From: an uncultured Bacilli bacterium
GTDB lineage: Bacteria > Bacillota_I > Bacilli_A > RF39 > UBA660
Assembly (NCBI GenBank): GCA_949425635.1
Contig: CASPWD010000003.1
Location: 62,001 to 126,000, forward strand
Length of the DNA stretch: 64,000 nucleotides
Reading direction: 5' to 3'
Positions within the stretch are counted from its first letter, which is position 1, and every line of letters begins with the position of its first letter. Positions 1 through 9,600 of this stretch are shown in pieces. Under the pieces are notes generated by a model, which saw only the letters and a list, made by a program, of their open reading frames with translations, searched no databases and was not told the DNA's origin. Position numbers and translations under genes: made by a program.

Positions 1-1
1 A

Positions 2-217
2 CAAGAAGAGTTAAGACTTGCATTGAAACATTTACTATTATTCCAATATGTAAAAATAGATGGTGCAGATTTTGAAGATAGCTATAAAAGAGTTAAACTA
101 AAAGAACTAAATATTAGTAAGGAAGATGCAAGTAATACTATTGAAAGATTTTACAATTACTTAAAGGAGAATGGAAATCAAGTATTTAGAGGTAGAAAAA
201 GAAATAGATTATTTTAG
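2..217 (+). CDS. Hypothetical protein, C-terminal part (5' end outside window)
   Basis: The frame is open from the first bases of the window, so the true start lies upstream; a TTG at 23 is only an internal codon. The visible 71 residues are charged and helical, end in a basic tail (RGRKRNRLF), and match no family I recognise. The next gene's ribosome site (AGGGGG) overlaps its stop. Confidence 0.6.
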   Translation, partial: QEELRLALKHLLLFQYVKIDGADFEDSYKRVKLKELNISKEDASNTIERFYNYLKENGNQVFRGRKRNRLF

Positions 218-226
218 GGGGTATAT

Positions 227-589
227 ATGAAAATAATAACAAAGCCTAAAGTATATTTATATCCTACTAGATACAGATATGATATTGTAAAGAATATATT
301 TTGTTTAGATGAAAGTATTATTAAATATCTACAAGCAGATATTATAAGTCATAGGGTAGAAGTTAAATCTGATATGTTAAGTAAAAGAATTGAAGAAAGA
401 ATATCTAAAATAAGTATAGACTATGACAATAAAGTAAATAAAATGCTAGATAGATTAATTATAAATAATGACCTTGAAAAATATTCTATTGAAAACTTAA
501 ATAGATTAGTAACTTCTGTAATGAGAGTAACAAAATCATTAAGCAGTTCATTAACAAGTATAGTCATTGGTTTGGAGGATATAAAATAA
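227..589 (+). CDS. Hypothetical protein, 120 aa
   Basis: ATG start behind AGGGGG. A mixed N-terminus is followed by a long helical, possibly coiled-coil segment (about residues 45-110). The stop overlaps the ATG of the next gene (TAATG), so the two are probably translationally coupled. Function unknown. Confidence 0.7.
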   Translation: MKIITKPKVYLYPTRYRYDIVKNIFCLDESIIKYLQADIISHRVEVKSDMLSKRIEERISKISIDYDNKVNKMLDRLIINNDLEKYSIENLNRLVTSVMRVTKSLSSSLTSIVIGLEDIK

Positions 590-1692
590 TGATAGTATCA
601 GCATTTGCAGGTGTAGGTAAAACTACACTTGCTAAAAAATATGGTAAAGATGTTATAGATTTAGAAAGTGGAAATTTTAAATGGTTAGAAAATGGAAATA
701 CAGAGGCAACAAAAGGAGATAATAAAAGAACACAAAATCCAAAGTATCCTATAAACTATTTGGAAGCGATAAAGAAAGCAAATGCAGAATATAAAGTTGT
801 TTTAATAAGTCAACATTCTATAATAAGAAAGTGTCTTGATGCTGTTAAATTAGATTATGTATTAGTTTATCCAAATATAGACATGAAAGATGAATTTATA
901 CAAAGATATAAAAATAGAGGTAATAATGAGAATTTTATAAATCTTATTTTAAATAATTGGGATAGCTGGATATATGATTTAGATAATGTTCAAAATCATA
1001 CTAAAATAGTTTTGAATAAAGGTCAATATTTAACAGATTTTGTTGTAGAATTAGGACTTGAAGAAAAAGTTGAAGAATCTATTTCAGATGAAATTATTGA
1101 ACAAGTTACAGATGAAATTGTGGATAATGTGGATAACAATGTGGAAAACTTACCACAGATTTTAGGTAATAAAGATATAACTATTTCAGATATGATGGAT
1201 GATAAATTTTATATAGATGACCTTACTTTGAGGGAGTTTAAAGTAGTTGAAAATAAAGTAAGAGCAGGAATGCTAATACAAGCAAAAAATAGATTAACTC
1301 GAGTAGATAAACTTTTAAATACATTAAATACATTAGAAGATGAGTTGTTTAATAGAATTGAGGAAGATATATCAACGATGAGATTAGATAGAATTATGGA
1401 AACAACAAAATTTATCAGCACACTCATAAAAGATACTAATGATATGATAATGTCTGTTATAGGAAATCCAAAGCTACAAAATTTCTTTATCGTAGATAAC
1501 AGTAGTAATGTTACAGTTGAAGATACAAATGGATTAGATGTAGTTAAAAGAAAGAAAATTAGACACGCTGTTCAGGTAGTACTTGAAAATATAGATAAAG
1601 TTGAGAATGGAAATTTACAAGATATATCAAATCCAAATATTATAGTACAATCTAACAATCAAAAGGAGGATAATACAAATGTCAATACCTAA
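589..1692 (+). CDS. P-loop NTPase/kinase-like protein
   Basis: Residues 5-12 form a Walker A loop (FAGVGKTT) at the extreme N-terminus, followed by an aspartate-rich strand (DVIDLE) and an SQHS segment, as in small phage P-loop nucleotide kinases. The NTPase-like part ends near residue 150. The remaining ~210 residues are acidic and helical with no recognised domain. Substrate unknown; a nucleoside or nucleotide kinase-like fold is inference from the P-loop placement. The C-terminus overlaps the next gene by 14 bases. Confidence 0.6.
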   Translation: MIVSAFAGVGKTTLAKKYGKDVIDLESGNFKWLENGNTEATKGDNKRTQNPKYPINYLEAIKKANAEYKVVLISQHSIIRKCLDAVKLDYVLVYPNIDMKDEFIQRYKNRGNNENFINLILNNWDSWIYDLDNVQNHTKIVLNKGQYLTDFVVELGLEEKVEESISDEIIEQVTDEIVDNVDNNVENLPQILGNKDITISDMMDDKFYIDDLTLREFKVVENKVRAGMLIQAKNRLTRVDKLLNTLNTLEDELFNRIEEDISTMRLDRIMETTKFISTLIKDTNDMIMSVIGNPKLQNFFIVDNSSNVTVEDTNGLDVVKRKKIRHAVQVVLENIDKVENGNLQDISNPNIIVQSNNQKEDNTNVNT

Positions 1693-2389
1693 ACCATCTC
1701 AATATGAATGCGATAATATGCAAAATGGTGATATTGTAATGGTACAAAGAAGACCATTTTTATATAAGTGGTTTAGGAACACTTTTCAGAAAGATAAGAT
1801 AAAAATAAAAATAAGACCAGTATTAACCTCTGATGATAGGATTGAAGTATATCAAGAAGATTGCACATTGGTATTTAGCTGGGAGATAAATGGAAAAAGT
1901 GAATATAATGATGAAGTACCATATTATATAGGTTATAATGGTAGATTTTCTAAAAAAGTAAATAAGCTTCCAACATTACAAGTTGGAAGTGAAAATACTT
2001 ATATTATGTTACAAAATAAGTTATCTATTTTAATACCAACAACATATTTAAGAGATGCAATAAATAAGATGGATAATGTTAGAAATAATATAGATGTAGA
2101 AAGACAGATGCAACAAGCTATTAAATTTTCAAGATATAAGGGTGATTTCTTTAAGAAAAGGTGCAAGGAATTAAATTTAAGTGAGTGGGTATTAACATAT
2201 TGCTCTATATGTGGAAACTCTGTTAAAATTAAATTTGATAATGATAAATTACATATAGTAAATACATGTGATTGTGGAAATACACAAATACTAGAAGAAG
2301 ATATTACTTGGGATACGGTTGCATATTTATTTAATAGCCAAGTTCAACCACTTATTGCAAAAAAGTATAAGGAATTTTGGAAGATTTAA
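1679..2389 (+). CDS. Zn-ribbon protein, 236 aa
   Basis: ATG start 8 bases after AAGGAGGA, inside the end of the previous gene. The C-terminal third has two cysteine pairs (CSICG and CDCG, about residues 178-202) that should bind one zinc. The N-terminus is basic (QRRPFLYKW). Possibly nucleic-acid binding; no named family recognised. Confidence 0.6.
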   Translation: MSIPKPSQYECDNMQNGDIVMVQRRPFLYKWFRNTFQKDKIKIKIRPVLTSDDRIEVYQEDCTLVFSWEINGKSEYNDEVPYYIGYNGRFSKKVNKLPTLQVGSENTYIMLQNKLSILIPTTYLRDAINKMDNVRNNIDVERQMQQAIKFSRYKGDFFKKRCKELNLSEWVLTYCSICGNSVKIKFDNDKLHIVNTCDCGNTQILEEDITWDTVAYLFNSQVQPLIAKKYKEFWKI

Positions 2390-2398
2390 GGTGTTTTT

Positions 2399-2767
2399 AT
2401 GAAAACAAGTGAGATATATGATAGATATAAAGAATTATGTAATTGTAATGAGTTTATTTGTAGTCAATCTGAGTTAAATGATTTTATGCTTTGTGGTTTA
2501 ATTATAGAATCAGGTAAAAATAAATATATATTGAGAAATACAGATAAATCTAAAATAACTATAATAAAAGACCCAAATTTAGAATTTGATATAGATTTAA
2601 GTTCATTAATAAATATAGATTTAAGTAAGTTTGGTACAAATAAGGTATATTATATGTCAAATGATACATATAATAAGTATAAAGAGAATAATTTAATAAT
2701 AAATAAAGATGGTTATGATTTTTATAGATTATTTTCAAATGAATTATGGCTTGTAAAAATTTTATAA
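2399..2767 (+). CDS. Hypothetical protein, 122 aa
   Basis: Weak ribosome site (AAGGTG). Rich in Asn, Lys and Tyr, with two cysteines near the N-terminus, no membrane segment and no recognised motif. It is the last gene before the first copy of the conserved promoter family. Confidence 0.55.
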   Translation: MKTSEIYDRYKELCNCNEFICSQSELNDFMLCGLIIESGKNKYILRNTDKSKITIIKDPNLEFDIDLSSLINIDLSKFGTNKVYYMSNDTYNKYKENNLIINKDGYDFYRLFSNELWLVKIL

Positions 2768-2773
2768 AAACAC

Positions 2774-2802
2774 TTGACATATTTTAAAACTTATAGTATA
2801 AT
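2774..2802 (+). promoter_or_regulatory. Conserved early-type sigma70 promoter, copy 1
   Basis: TTGACA (2774-2779), 17-base spacer TATTTTAAAACTTATAG, TATAAT (2797-2802). The spacer is almost identical in eight other copies in this window, which is far more conservation than a sigma70 spacer needs. Drives the gene at 2843. Confidence 0.9.
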
Positions 2803-2842
2803 CATAATATAATAGGTAAATAATAAGGTAGGAGGATATAAT

Positions 2843-3223
2843 ATGATTATAAGTAAGTGGTTAGAAGAGGTAAATAAAAATAATTTCCCATCAAAAGAAA
2901 GACAATTAGACTTGGGTTGGATAAGTTGGGAATGTGCAGTTAATTTATTAGATAGTAAGAATAAATATACACAATTTGTATTAGAAAGGCTAAATCAAGA
3001 TATACAAGATAATTATGATATATCTTTTACAAACAGATTACAAAAAGAAAATTTTGGGTGGACATATACAACATATCATTTTAAGTCTACAAAAAGAAAT
3101 TTAGATATAACAAAACAAGATTTTACTATGATGTATAGATATAATATTTATGAGAATGGGAAGTTAATAAAAGAGATAGAAGAAAGAGAAGATTTAATTG
3201 TTTGGTTAAATGAAAATCTATAA
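2843..3223 (+). CDS. Hypothetical early protein, 126 aa
   Basis: Single gene between a conserved promoter (2774) and a terminator (3236), so a monocistronic early unit. AGGAGG precedes the ATG. Trp- and Lys-rich, soluble, no motif recognised. Its isolated unit suggests an early host-takeover role (inference from position only). Confidence 0.7.
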   Translation: MIISKWLEEVNKNNFPSKERQLDLGWISWECAVNLLDSKNKYTQFVLERLNQDIQDNYDISFTNRLQKENFGWTYTTYHFKSTKRNLDITKQDFTMMYRYNIYENGKLIKEIEEREDLIVWLNENL

Positions 3224-3235
3224 TTTATAATAAGT

Positions 3236-3261
3236 AAAGGTATGCTTTTGCATACCTTTTA
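3236..3261 (+). terminator. Rho-independent terminator
   Basis: Perfect stem AAAGGTATGC / GCATACCTTT around a TTTT loop, with a T-run at the 3' side. Ends the early unit starting at 2774. Confidence 0.85.
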
Positions 3262-3303
3262 TGGTCTGAAAGATGTTAATAATATTGAGGATAAAACTCT
3301 ATT

Positions 3304-3316
3304 AAGATGTTATAAA
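3304..3316 (+). promoter_or_regulatory. Extended -10 motif, class 2 (AAGATGTTATAAA)
   Basis: TG-N-TATAAA with the flanking AAGA shared by about ten other intergenic copies. It lies 21 bases before the HD-domain gene's ATG. A weaker copy (AAGATGTTAATAAT) sits near 3270. Confidence 0.6.
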
Positions 3317-3337
3317 ATATAGGAGGTACTACATATT

Positions 3338-4153
3338 ATGAATGAAGAAGATATTGATAAGAGATGGCATGAATATGTTGATTTGTTACTGAAAACAAGA
3401 AGAGAAGGAATAGAGGGTTTGATAGAATGGTTAGATAACTCTGATTTTAAAACAGCTCCTGCAAGTACAAGGTATCATCTAAACTGTAAAGGTGGTTTGT
3501 TAGAGCATTCTTTAAATGTTTATTATTGTTTTTCAAAAGATTTAAAACCTTATATAGATTTATTACAAATACCTGAAGACACTATTATATTAACTTCATT
3601 ATTACACGATATTTGTAAGGCAAATACATATATAACAGAGATGCGAAATGTTAAAAGAGATAATGAATGGGTACAAGAACCATTTTATAAAACAGATGAC
3701 TTATTACCTTATGGACATGGTGAAAAAAGTGTTTTAATTATTCAAAATAGAGGTGTTAAGTTGAGTGCAATAGAATCAATGATGATTAGATGGCACATGG
3801 GATTTTCGGATAGAATGCCTTATGATGTACTTACATCTAATGCTTTTGAAAAGTATCCACAATCTTTATTATTGCATACTGCTGATGTAATGGCTACTTA
3901 TTTTGTAGAAGGAAATTCAGAAGGAATGGATAAGTATAGTCAATGTGGGTTTAATGATTTATTTTTAGGAAGGTGTGCAACAGATAGTATCAAAAAGCCT
4001 AAAGAACAAAAAGAAATTGTTGCTGATGGTTTTAAATACGAATTAGCACCTGTAGATGCTGTTGTAGATAATATAAATATAATAATAGTAAATGATTATA
4101 AAGGACAGCCTATTAAAGTATATGCACCACATAAAGATGGGTTGCCATTTTAG
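3338..4153 (+). CDS. HD-domain phosphohydrolase
   Basis: Metal-dependent phosphohydrolase of the HD superfamily. Visible ligands are H57 (LLEHS), H90-D91 (LLHDICK), a later GHG, WHMG and a distal LLLHTADVM, in the order H, HD, H, H, D. Family members cleave nucleotides or cyclic nucleotides; the actual substrate cannot be read here. Strong AGGAGG before the ATG. Possible roles are degrading host nucleotides or signalling molecules (inference). Confidence 0.8.
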   Translation: MNEEDIDKRWHEYVDLLLKTRREGIEGLIEWLDNSDFKTAPASTRYHLNCKGGLLEHSLNVYYCFSKDLKPYIDLLQIPEDTIILTSLLHDICKANTYITEMRNVKRDNEWVQEPFYKTDDLLPYGHGEKSVLIIQNRGVKLSAIESMMIRWHMGFSDRMPYDVLTSNAFEKYPQSLLLHTADVMATYFVEGNSEGMDKYSQCGFNDLFLGRCATDSIKKPKEQKEIVADGFKYELAPVDAVVDNINIIIVNDYKGQPIKVYAPHKDGLPF

Positions 4154-4165
4154 GAGGATATAAAT

Positions 4166-4918
4166 ATGAAATATAAATTATCTAAATACAGATTAACAAT
4201 TCCACAAGAAATAAGAGAACATACTAATATAACCAGAGATGGTTATATTGATATATCGTTTGATGATACTACAGGAAATATTATAATAAGTAGTATAAAA
4301 AATATAGAAATTAAAGAAGAACAAAAAATTAAACAAGAGAATAAACAAAAAGAAACTAAAGTGAATCAAGTTAAATCTAAAAAGCCTAGAAAAATAGAAG
4401 CAAATTATATGGATGCTGATAAGTTATATAAAGCATATTATAGTCCGTGTGGATTGCTTGTAAGAACTAAAAATTCTTATGTAAAAAGTGCCTGTGAAAG
4501 GTGTCAAGGAAAACTTGTAAAAGAATATGAAGATAGAATAGATGTACAATGTGGTTATGTAGATAAGAAAGCAATTAGAGATGAAATTGTATATGAAATA
4601 ACAAAAAGAGTTCACCCAGAAATAGAAAATGTAAAGAAACAAAGGAAAGAAGAAATGGAAACTGTAACGAATAATATAAAAGAAGCAGTAAAAGTAATTG
4701 ATAAAAAAGTAAAGAAATTAAATAAGAAAGATAAGCCAAAAAGACGTACTGCTGATAACACTACAATAAAACCTATTAGGGCAGGTAATGATATGCTTTT
4801 AAAATGTAAAGAGTGTGGTCAACTTGTTAAAAGTGGGTTTTATGTTGACAAAGATATATTATGTAAAGAGTGTACAGTAGATGATTTTAAAAAATATATG
4901 AAAAAGAGAGGTAAATAA
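4166..4918 (+). CDS. AbrB-like N-terminus with two Zn motifs, 250 aa
   Basis: The first ~45 residues (RLTIPQEIREH and following strands) resemble a SpoVT/AbrB-type DNA-binding beta fold. Cysteine pairs lie near residues 95-128, and a typical Zn ribbon CKEC...CKEC is near the C-terminus (about 212-236). A Lys/Glu-rich helix joins them. Probably a DNA-binding phage protein; regulatory role is inference. Confidence 0.6.
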   Translation: MKYKLSKYRLTIPQEIREHTNITRDGYIDISFDDTTGNIIISSIKNIEIKEEQKIKQENKQKETKVNQVKSKKPRKIEANYMDADKLYKAYYSPCGLLVRTKNSYVKSACERCQGKLVKEYEDRIDVQCGYVDKKAIRDEIVYEITKRVHPEIENVKKQRKEEMETVTNNIKEAVKVIDKKVKKLNKKDKPKRRTADNTTIKPIRAGNDMLLKCKECGQLVKSGFYVDKDILCKECTVDDFKKYMKKRGK

Positions 4919-4920
4919 AG

Positions 4921-6021
4921 ATGTTTGATTTATTAAGTGCAAAATCTTTGGATAAAGAAAGTGTTGAGTTAATAAGACCTAATGAAATAATTATTGCAGA
5001 AAAGGATGACGAAAAAGGTAGAATATATACTATTGAAAAAGGAGCAAATAAGTATCTATATAAACAATTAGGTGTTACTGCAAGTTTGAGTAAAGAATTA
5101 TTTAAAATAAATAAAGATTTTTGGAAAAATGTTATAGATTACCAATTAGAAGATAAAGATGGAAAACGTGCACCATTTAAGTTTGAAGACGATAATGTTA
5201 GATATTTAGTTGATAATAATTATAGTTTAATTGATATGACTATAATGTCTGATGATTATTTTGATGATTTTAAGTCTAAATTAGATATGTTTATGATGGA
5301 GGTAAATTCATTAGAACATACTAGAAAATTTTATGTTGAAGGTAATGGTGGATTAGTAAAATTAGTTTTATATAGGGCAGATGCAAATATAGCAGAAGAT
5401 ACATATACACCAGTAGTTATACTAGAAGTAAATAATAAAAAAGCAGAATACTCAATATACACAGGAATTCTAATATATAAATCATTTACATTTATTCCAT
5501 CGATGAATCCTGTTGCTACTTATCAATCTTATATAGATTTTGTATGGGGATTAAATATTTTAGGAACACTTGAATTATCTGAAAATAGTGCTGAAGAGTT
5601 ATATAATTCATATTTAGATTTTAAATCAGGACATATTGAAATATCTGCAAGAGAATTAATTAGAATATTAAATAAAGTTGGCTATAAATTAGAATTAAAA
5701 GAAGATATGTCATTAGATGATATTGACAAATTACAGGATGAAGAATCTAATATGACAATTAAAAACTTTTTCAACTCATTTAAAATGTCAACAGGAGAAA
5801 CTGCTGAAGATATTTTAAATTTGAGTGAGGTTAAAAAGATTTTTAGATATAATAATTTAACCATAGTAGATTTATTAGAAATTCTTTCAAAAGAATATTT
5901 AAAGGATGATGGGGCTAAAATAACTGCTCAAATATTAAGTGATTTGGTATTTGGATTATATACAAAGAAAATAGATAATATAGATGCTAAAAGCATTATA
6001 GATGATATAAATAATAGATAG
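4921..6021 (+). CDS. Hypothetical protein, 366 aa
   Basis: ATG three bases after the preceding stop. Acidic, soluble, mixed alpha/beta composition, ending in IDDINNR. Lies between the Zn-motif protein and the helicase-loading region, so a replication-associated role is possible, but no motif supports it. Confidence 0.65.
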   Translation: MFDLLSAKSLDKESVELIRPNEIIIAEKDDEKGRIYTIEKGANKYLYKQLGVTASLSKELFKINKDFWKNVIDYQLEDKDGKRAPFKFEDDNVRYLVDNNYSLIDMTIMSDDYFDDFKSKLDMFMMEVNSLEHTRKFYVEGNGGLVKLVLYRADANIAEDTYTPVVILEVNNKKAEYSIYTGILIYKSFTFIPSMNPVATYQSYIDFVWGLNILGTLELSENSAEELYNSYLDFKSGHIEISARELIRILNKVGYKLELKEDMSLDDIDKLQDEESNMTIKNFFNSFKMSTGETAEDILNLSEVKKIFRYNNLTIVDLLEILSKEYLKDDGAKITAQILSDLVFGLYTKKIDNIDAKSIIDDINNR

Positions 6022-6032
6022 AGGTGTTACAA

Positions 6033-6512
6033 GTGTCATTTTCATTGAGTAATCTTCCTAGAGTAAAGGAAATTAAAAAACAAGATGGATTAGCAAAAAG
6101 GGATACTATTGCTAAGTGTTTTGCATTAATAAAAAGTCAAAATAATGTTACAGAAATAGTGAAAAATGCACTAGAGGTTTATTTAGAAAATAGATTAAAT
6201 AATACATCTAATACTAATCTATCTTATAAATTATTCAAGGATAATATTATTGAATTATTAGAATATTGTTGTAATAAAAGTGTAGATGATATTAAAAAAG
6301 AAGATGTTTTAAATAATGAAAAGTCTATATTACAACATTTAAAATGGTGTACTGAATATGGAAATACAAAAAGATTAATATGGATTGAAGATGATTTCAA
6401 TGTATTATCTAAAACAAAAGATTCCAAAAGTATGGGGAAAGTAAAAGTGTTTGAAGATAGTGATGAGGACATCTATAACTATTTTGAGATAAGGAGAAGA
6501 CTACATGGATGA
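6033..6512 (+). CDS. Hypothetical protein, 159 aa
   Basis: GAGGTG at 6021-6026 places the start at GTG 6033 better than at GTG 6024. Helical, with Asn/Lys-rich middle and an acidic C-terminus. Overlaps the following loader-like gene by 8 bases, hinting at a shared role in helicase loading (context inference). Confidence 0.6.
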   Translation: MSFSLSNLPRVKEIKKQDGLAKRDTIAKCFALIKSQNNVTEIVKNALEVYLENRLNNTSNTNLSYKLFKDNIIELLEYCCNKSVDDIKKEDVLNNEKSILQHLKWCTEYGNTKRLIWIEDDFNVLSKTKDSKSMGKVKVFEDSDEDIYNYFEIRRRLHG

Positions 6513-7176
6513 TGAAATAGAGTTTATAGAGAGATTAGCACCTGACCTAGAAAAGTATGAAAATAGAGAATTTAAACTTAGTAGATATAACTTATATAAA
6601 AAATATATGGAACAATCTGAAATACCAAAAATATATAGATATGAAATAATACAAAACCCATTTATAAATAGCCCAGCATTTAAAGATGCTGATGTTAAAG
6701 ATTTTGTAAATGATGTAACAGATTTTATATCTGGAGAATTTAATTGTATATTTAATTTTTCATGTTATATAGATACAGATATTTTAGCATCTCATATTAT
6801 ACAAAACTACATAAAGAACTATTTGGTACAAGATAAGCCAATGAAAAGAATAATATATATAAATGTACCTTTATTGTTAAGCGATTTTAAAAAGATGATT
6901 GGGTATAATATGGATGATATGGAAAGAGATTTTTCACATAATATAGATACTATAAGAAAAGGTGTAGAAAATGCAGATTTAATTATATGGGATAGAATGA
7001 CTATGATAAGTACAGAGTATGATAGAGCTGAGTTATATAGGATATTATCTGTTAGACATAAGAAAGGATTAAGTAACCTATTTTTTATTACTGGTGGTAA
7101 GCAGGATGCAATAAAAAACCTATCTACGAATATAGTAGATTTCTTATATGGCAAAGGTATGGTAAACATAAATTAG
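6505..7176 (+). CDS. Degenerate DnaC/DnaI-like helicase loader
   Basis: Lies directly before the DnaB-type helicase, the usual place of a loader. The C-terminal half follows the DnaC-type AAA+ order: hydrophobic strand (INVPLLLSDF), Walker B-like ADLIIWDRM, a helix with RH, then LFFITGG in the sensor 1 position. No GxxxxGK[ST] Walker A is visible; the place where it should be reads NFSCYIDTDI. Loader function is inferred from order and layout, probably without ATP binding. Confidence 0.5.
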   Translation: MDDEIEFIERLAPDLEKYENREFKLSRYNLYKKYMEQSEIPKIYRYEIIQNPFINSPAFKDADVKDFVNDVTDFISGEFNCIFNFSCYIDTDILASHIIQNYIKNYLVQDKPMKRIIYINVPLLLSDFKKMIGYNMDDMERDFSHNIDTIRKGVENADLIIWDRMTMISTEYDRAELYRILSVRHKKGLSNLFFITGGKQDAIKNLSTNIVDFLYGKGMVNIN

Positions 7177-7195
7177 TATAGAAAAGAGGTTCAAT

Positions 7196-8449
7196 ATGTT
7201 TGATAGAGGTGAATTAGAGTATGCACTTCTTTTGAAAGTTGTGCAAGAGAAAAGATTTGAGATATTGTTAAAAAATGATATAACTGTTGAACAATTTAGT
7301 GATATGGGTAAGGTAATGTATAGACATATCGAAGATTACTTAGATAAGTATTCTGAATATATGCATGTAAATCAGTTACTAAAAATGTTCAACATAGAAC
7401 CTGAATTTTATACAGATTTAATGAATTTTGGAAATACAGAATTTTTAATAAAGCTTTTAAAAGGAAGTGTTGCATCTGAGGAAATTACAAATGAATTACA
7501 ATTATTAAATTCAAATTCAGGTTTGGTTGGAAGTCAACCAATGGAATTTATAAAAAAGTTTGATGAAACAAATGACAGATTAAAAAGTATTGGTTTAGTT
7601 AAAAAGTCTGTAAATTTGTTAGATGATATAGATGAAATTTTACAGTTAGATGTAAATAATGTAATAAAGACAGGATTTAAAGAATTAGATAATAAGTTAA
7701 TAGGCTGGAATAAAGGGGAAGATTTAATAGTTTTGATGGGTAGACCTGGACAAGGTAAATCATTTTTAGGGTTAAAATTTGCTTTATCTGCAGCTCTTCA
7801 GGGTAAAAGAATTGGAATATACTCTGGTGAGATGTCAAAAGCTCAGGTACAAAGAAGATTATTAATGTTAAATAAATTAGGTAGGGCTTGGAGTGATAAA
7901 GAATCATTAGATGATATGAGAAGTAAACAATTAAATATGACACTTTTAACTCAAAGAGAGTTACAGGGAAAGGCAAATGTTAAAGATTTAGAACAAATGA
8001 TAGCAAAAGATGAATTAGATTTTTTATTTGTTGACCAATTATCATTAATGGATGATTATCGTCCAAAAGTATATGATACTAGAACTAGATTTTCAAATAT
8101 CTCAGCAGACTTATTTACACTATCTACAAAGTATCAAATACCAATAATATTAGCAGTACAGAGTAATAGAGATGGTGGTATGCAAAAAGATGCACCATTA
8201 CTTGAAAATATAGCAGAATCTGACGCAGTAGGGCAAAATGCTACAAGAGTTATAGGTATGAGAAGGGAATCTAATATTTTGACAATGAATATATCTAAAA
8301 ATAGATATGGTGATGATACCTTTATGCAGAAATATGATGTTGAGTTTGCATTAGGTAAATTTACACCATTAATAACAACAGATATACCAAAACCAGTAGC
8401 AGGTCAATCTCAAACAAGAAGAACATTAGGTTCTAGTACATTTAGATAA
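7196..8449 (+). CDS. dnaB: Replicative DNA helicase, DnaB family
   Basis: 5'-3' hexameric replicative helicase. The N-terminal ~150 residues form the helical primase-interacting region. The RecA-like core has Walker A GRPGQGKS (182-189), a Walker B-type FLFVDQLSLM, and the DnaB-type AVQSNRDGG and SKNRYGDD segments. Length (417 aa) is typical for a phage DnaB. It sits between the loader-like gene and the primase. Acts at the phage fork with the products at 8463 and 10276. Confidence 0.93.
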   Translation: MFDRGELEYALLLKVVQEKRFEILLKNDITVEQFSDMGKVMYRHIEDYLDKYSEYMHVNQLLKMFNIEPEFYTDLMNFGNTEFLIKLLKGSVASEEITNELQLLNSNSGLVGSQPMEFIKKFDETNDRLKSIGLVKKSVNLLDDIDEILQLDVNNVIKTGFKELDNKLIGWNKGEDLIVLMGRPGQGKSFLGLKFALSAALQGKRIGIYSGEMSKAQVQRRLLMLNKLGRAWSDKESLDDMRSKQLNMTLLTQRELQGKANVKDLEQMIAKDELDFLFVDQLSLMDDYRPKVYDTRTRFSNISADLFTLSTKYQIPIILAVQSNRDGGMQKDAPLLENIAESDAVGQNATRVIGMRRESNILTMNISKNRYGDDTFMQKYDVEFALGKFTPLITTDIPKPVAGQSQTRRTLGSSTFR

Positions 8450-8462
8450 ATGGAGTTAAATT

Positions 8463-9485
8463 ATGTATGATGTGCAATATATTGAAAATTTAAGAGATTA
8501 TATATTTTCAAAAACAGGAAAATATTATTTTAAAAATATTAGAGATGGTAAAGAAAATATATTAGTTACTTGTCCGAAACATAAAGAAGGACAAGAAAGA
8601 CATCCAAGTTGTGGTTTTTCAAAAATAGACAAAGATAATATATCTGCTGGATTTTTTCATTGTTTTAATTGTGGTTTTACTGGAAATACCTATGATGTTT
8701 TAAAGATGATATTGGGTGCAGATTTCAATAGGGATGAAGTAGATTCAAAATTAGGAATTGATGATTTAGAATTTGAATACAGATTAAATGCTAACCCAGT
8801 TTTATTTACAATTCCAAACCTAACTCCTACTAAATATGTTAGTAGAAATGAATTAAAACAATATAGATATTATTCAAAGTATTTAGAAAGTAGAAATATA
8901 TCAATGAATACAGCTAATAAATATGATGTTGGGTATGATGTAAGAACAGATGAGATAACATTCCCTATAAAAGATAAATATGGTAATTGTCTTGCAGTTG
9001 GTAGAAGAAGTGTTCAGAATAAAAGATATGAATATCCAAAAGGTTTTACAAAGCCAGTATATGGTGTATATGAGTTACCAAGTAGAATGGATAATTTTTA
9101 TGTTTATGTAGTTGAAGGACCTTTTAATTTATGGAGTTTATATGAGTATAAAAAGTGTGGTGTTGCTTTATTAGGAACAGGAACAAAAAATCAATTAGAA
9201 CAACTATTAACTATAAATTGTAAAGGTTATGTATTAGCATTAGACGGTGATTCTGCTGGTAGAAAGGGAAATATGAAAATTGCTAAATTTCTATTAAAAC
9301 ATAAAAAAAGTGTATTTGTTGCATGTGTACCAGATTTTGAGGATATAAATAGTATGACATCTCAAATGTTCAAACAAATGGAAATAATGGAATATTGGGA
9401 TTGGTTCCATACCATAACAAATAGATTTAATAGTTATGAATATAATACAAATGAGGATTTGACCTACGAAGATTTTATAGATTAA
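8463..9485 (+). CDS. dnaG: DNA primase, DnaG type
   Basis: N-terminal zinc-binding domain (CPKH, then HC-x2-CGF, about residues 37-75), followed by the RNA polymerase domain with a Toprim signature: VVEGPFN (about 218), then ALDGDSAGRKG (about 259). 340 residues is short for DnaG because the helicase-binding C-terminal domain is missing or minimal, as is usual in phages. Synthesises RNA primers beside the helicase at 7196. Confidence 0.9.
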   Translation: MYDVQYIENLRDYIFSKTGKYYFKNIRDGKENILVTCPKHKEGQERHPSCGFSKIDKDNISAGFFHCFNCGFTGNTYDVLKMILGADFNRDEVDSKLGIDDLEFEYRLNANPVLFTIPNLTPTKYVSRNELKQYRYYSKYLESRNISMNTANKYDVGYDVRTDEITFPIKDKYGNCLAVGRRSVQNKRYEYPKGFTKPVYGVYELPSRMDNFYVYVVEGPFNLWSLYEYKKCGVALLGTGTKNQLEQLLTINCKGYVLALDGDSAGRKGNMKIAKFLLKHKKSVFVACVPDFEDINSMTSQMFKQMEIMEYWDWFHTITNRFNSYEYNTNEDLTYEDFID

Positions 9486-9506
9486 TTTAGATAATTACAT
9501 CTAAAT

Positions 9507-9519
9507 AAGATGTTATTAT
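9507..9519 (+). promoter_or_regulatory. Class 2 extended -10 motif (AAGATGTTATTAT)
   Basis: Same AAGATGTTAT core as the other copies, 96 bases upstream of the SSB gene. It contains an ATG that would extend the SSB frame, which argues against that upstream start. Confidence 0.5.
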
Positions 9520-9552
9520 ATATGAGGATATATTCCTTAAAATTTTTAAGTA

Positions 9553-9600
9553 AGCTCAATTTAGGGGATGAGCTCCCAGGCAAAGAAAGGAGAAATGTAA
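9553..9600 (+). promoter_or_regulatory. Structured leader of the SSB gene
   Basis: AGCTC (9553-9557) can pair with GAGCT (9570-9574), while GGGG (9564-9567) in its loop can pair with CCC (9575-9577). These are alternative or knotted structures just upstream of the ribosome site. An ATG-TAA start-stop pair (9595-9600) directly precedes the real ATG. Known parallel: the T4 gene 32 mRNA carries an autoregulatory pseudoknot. Control by SSB here is inference. Confidence 0.4.
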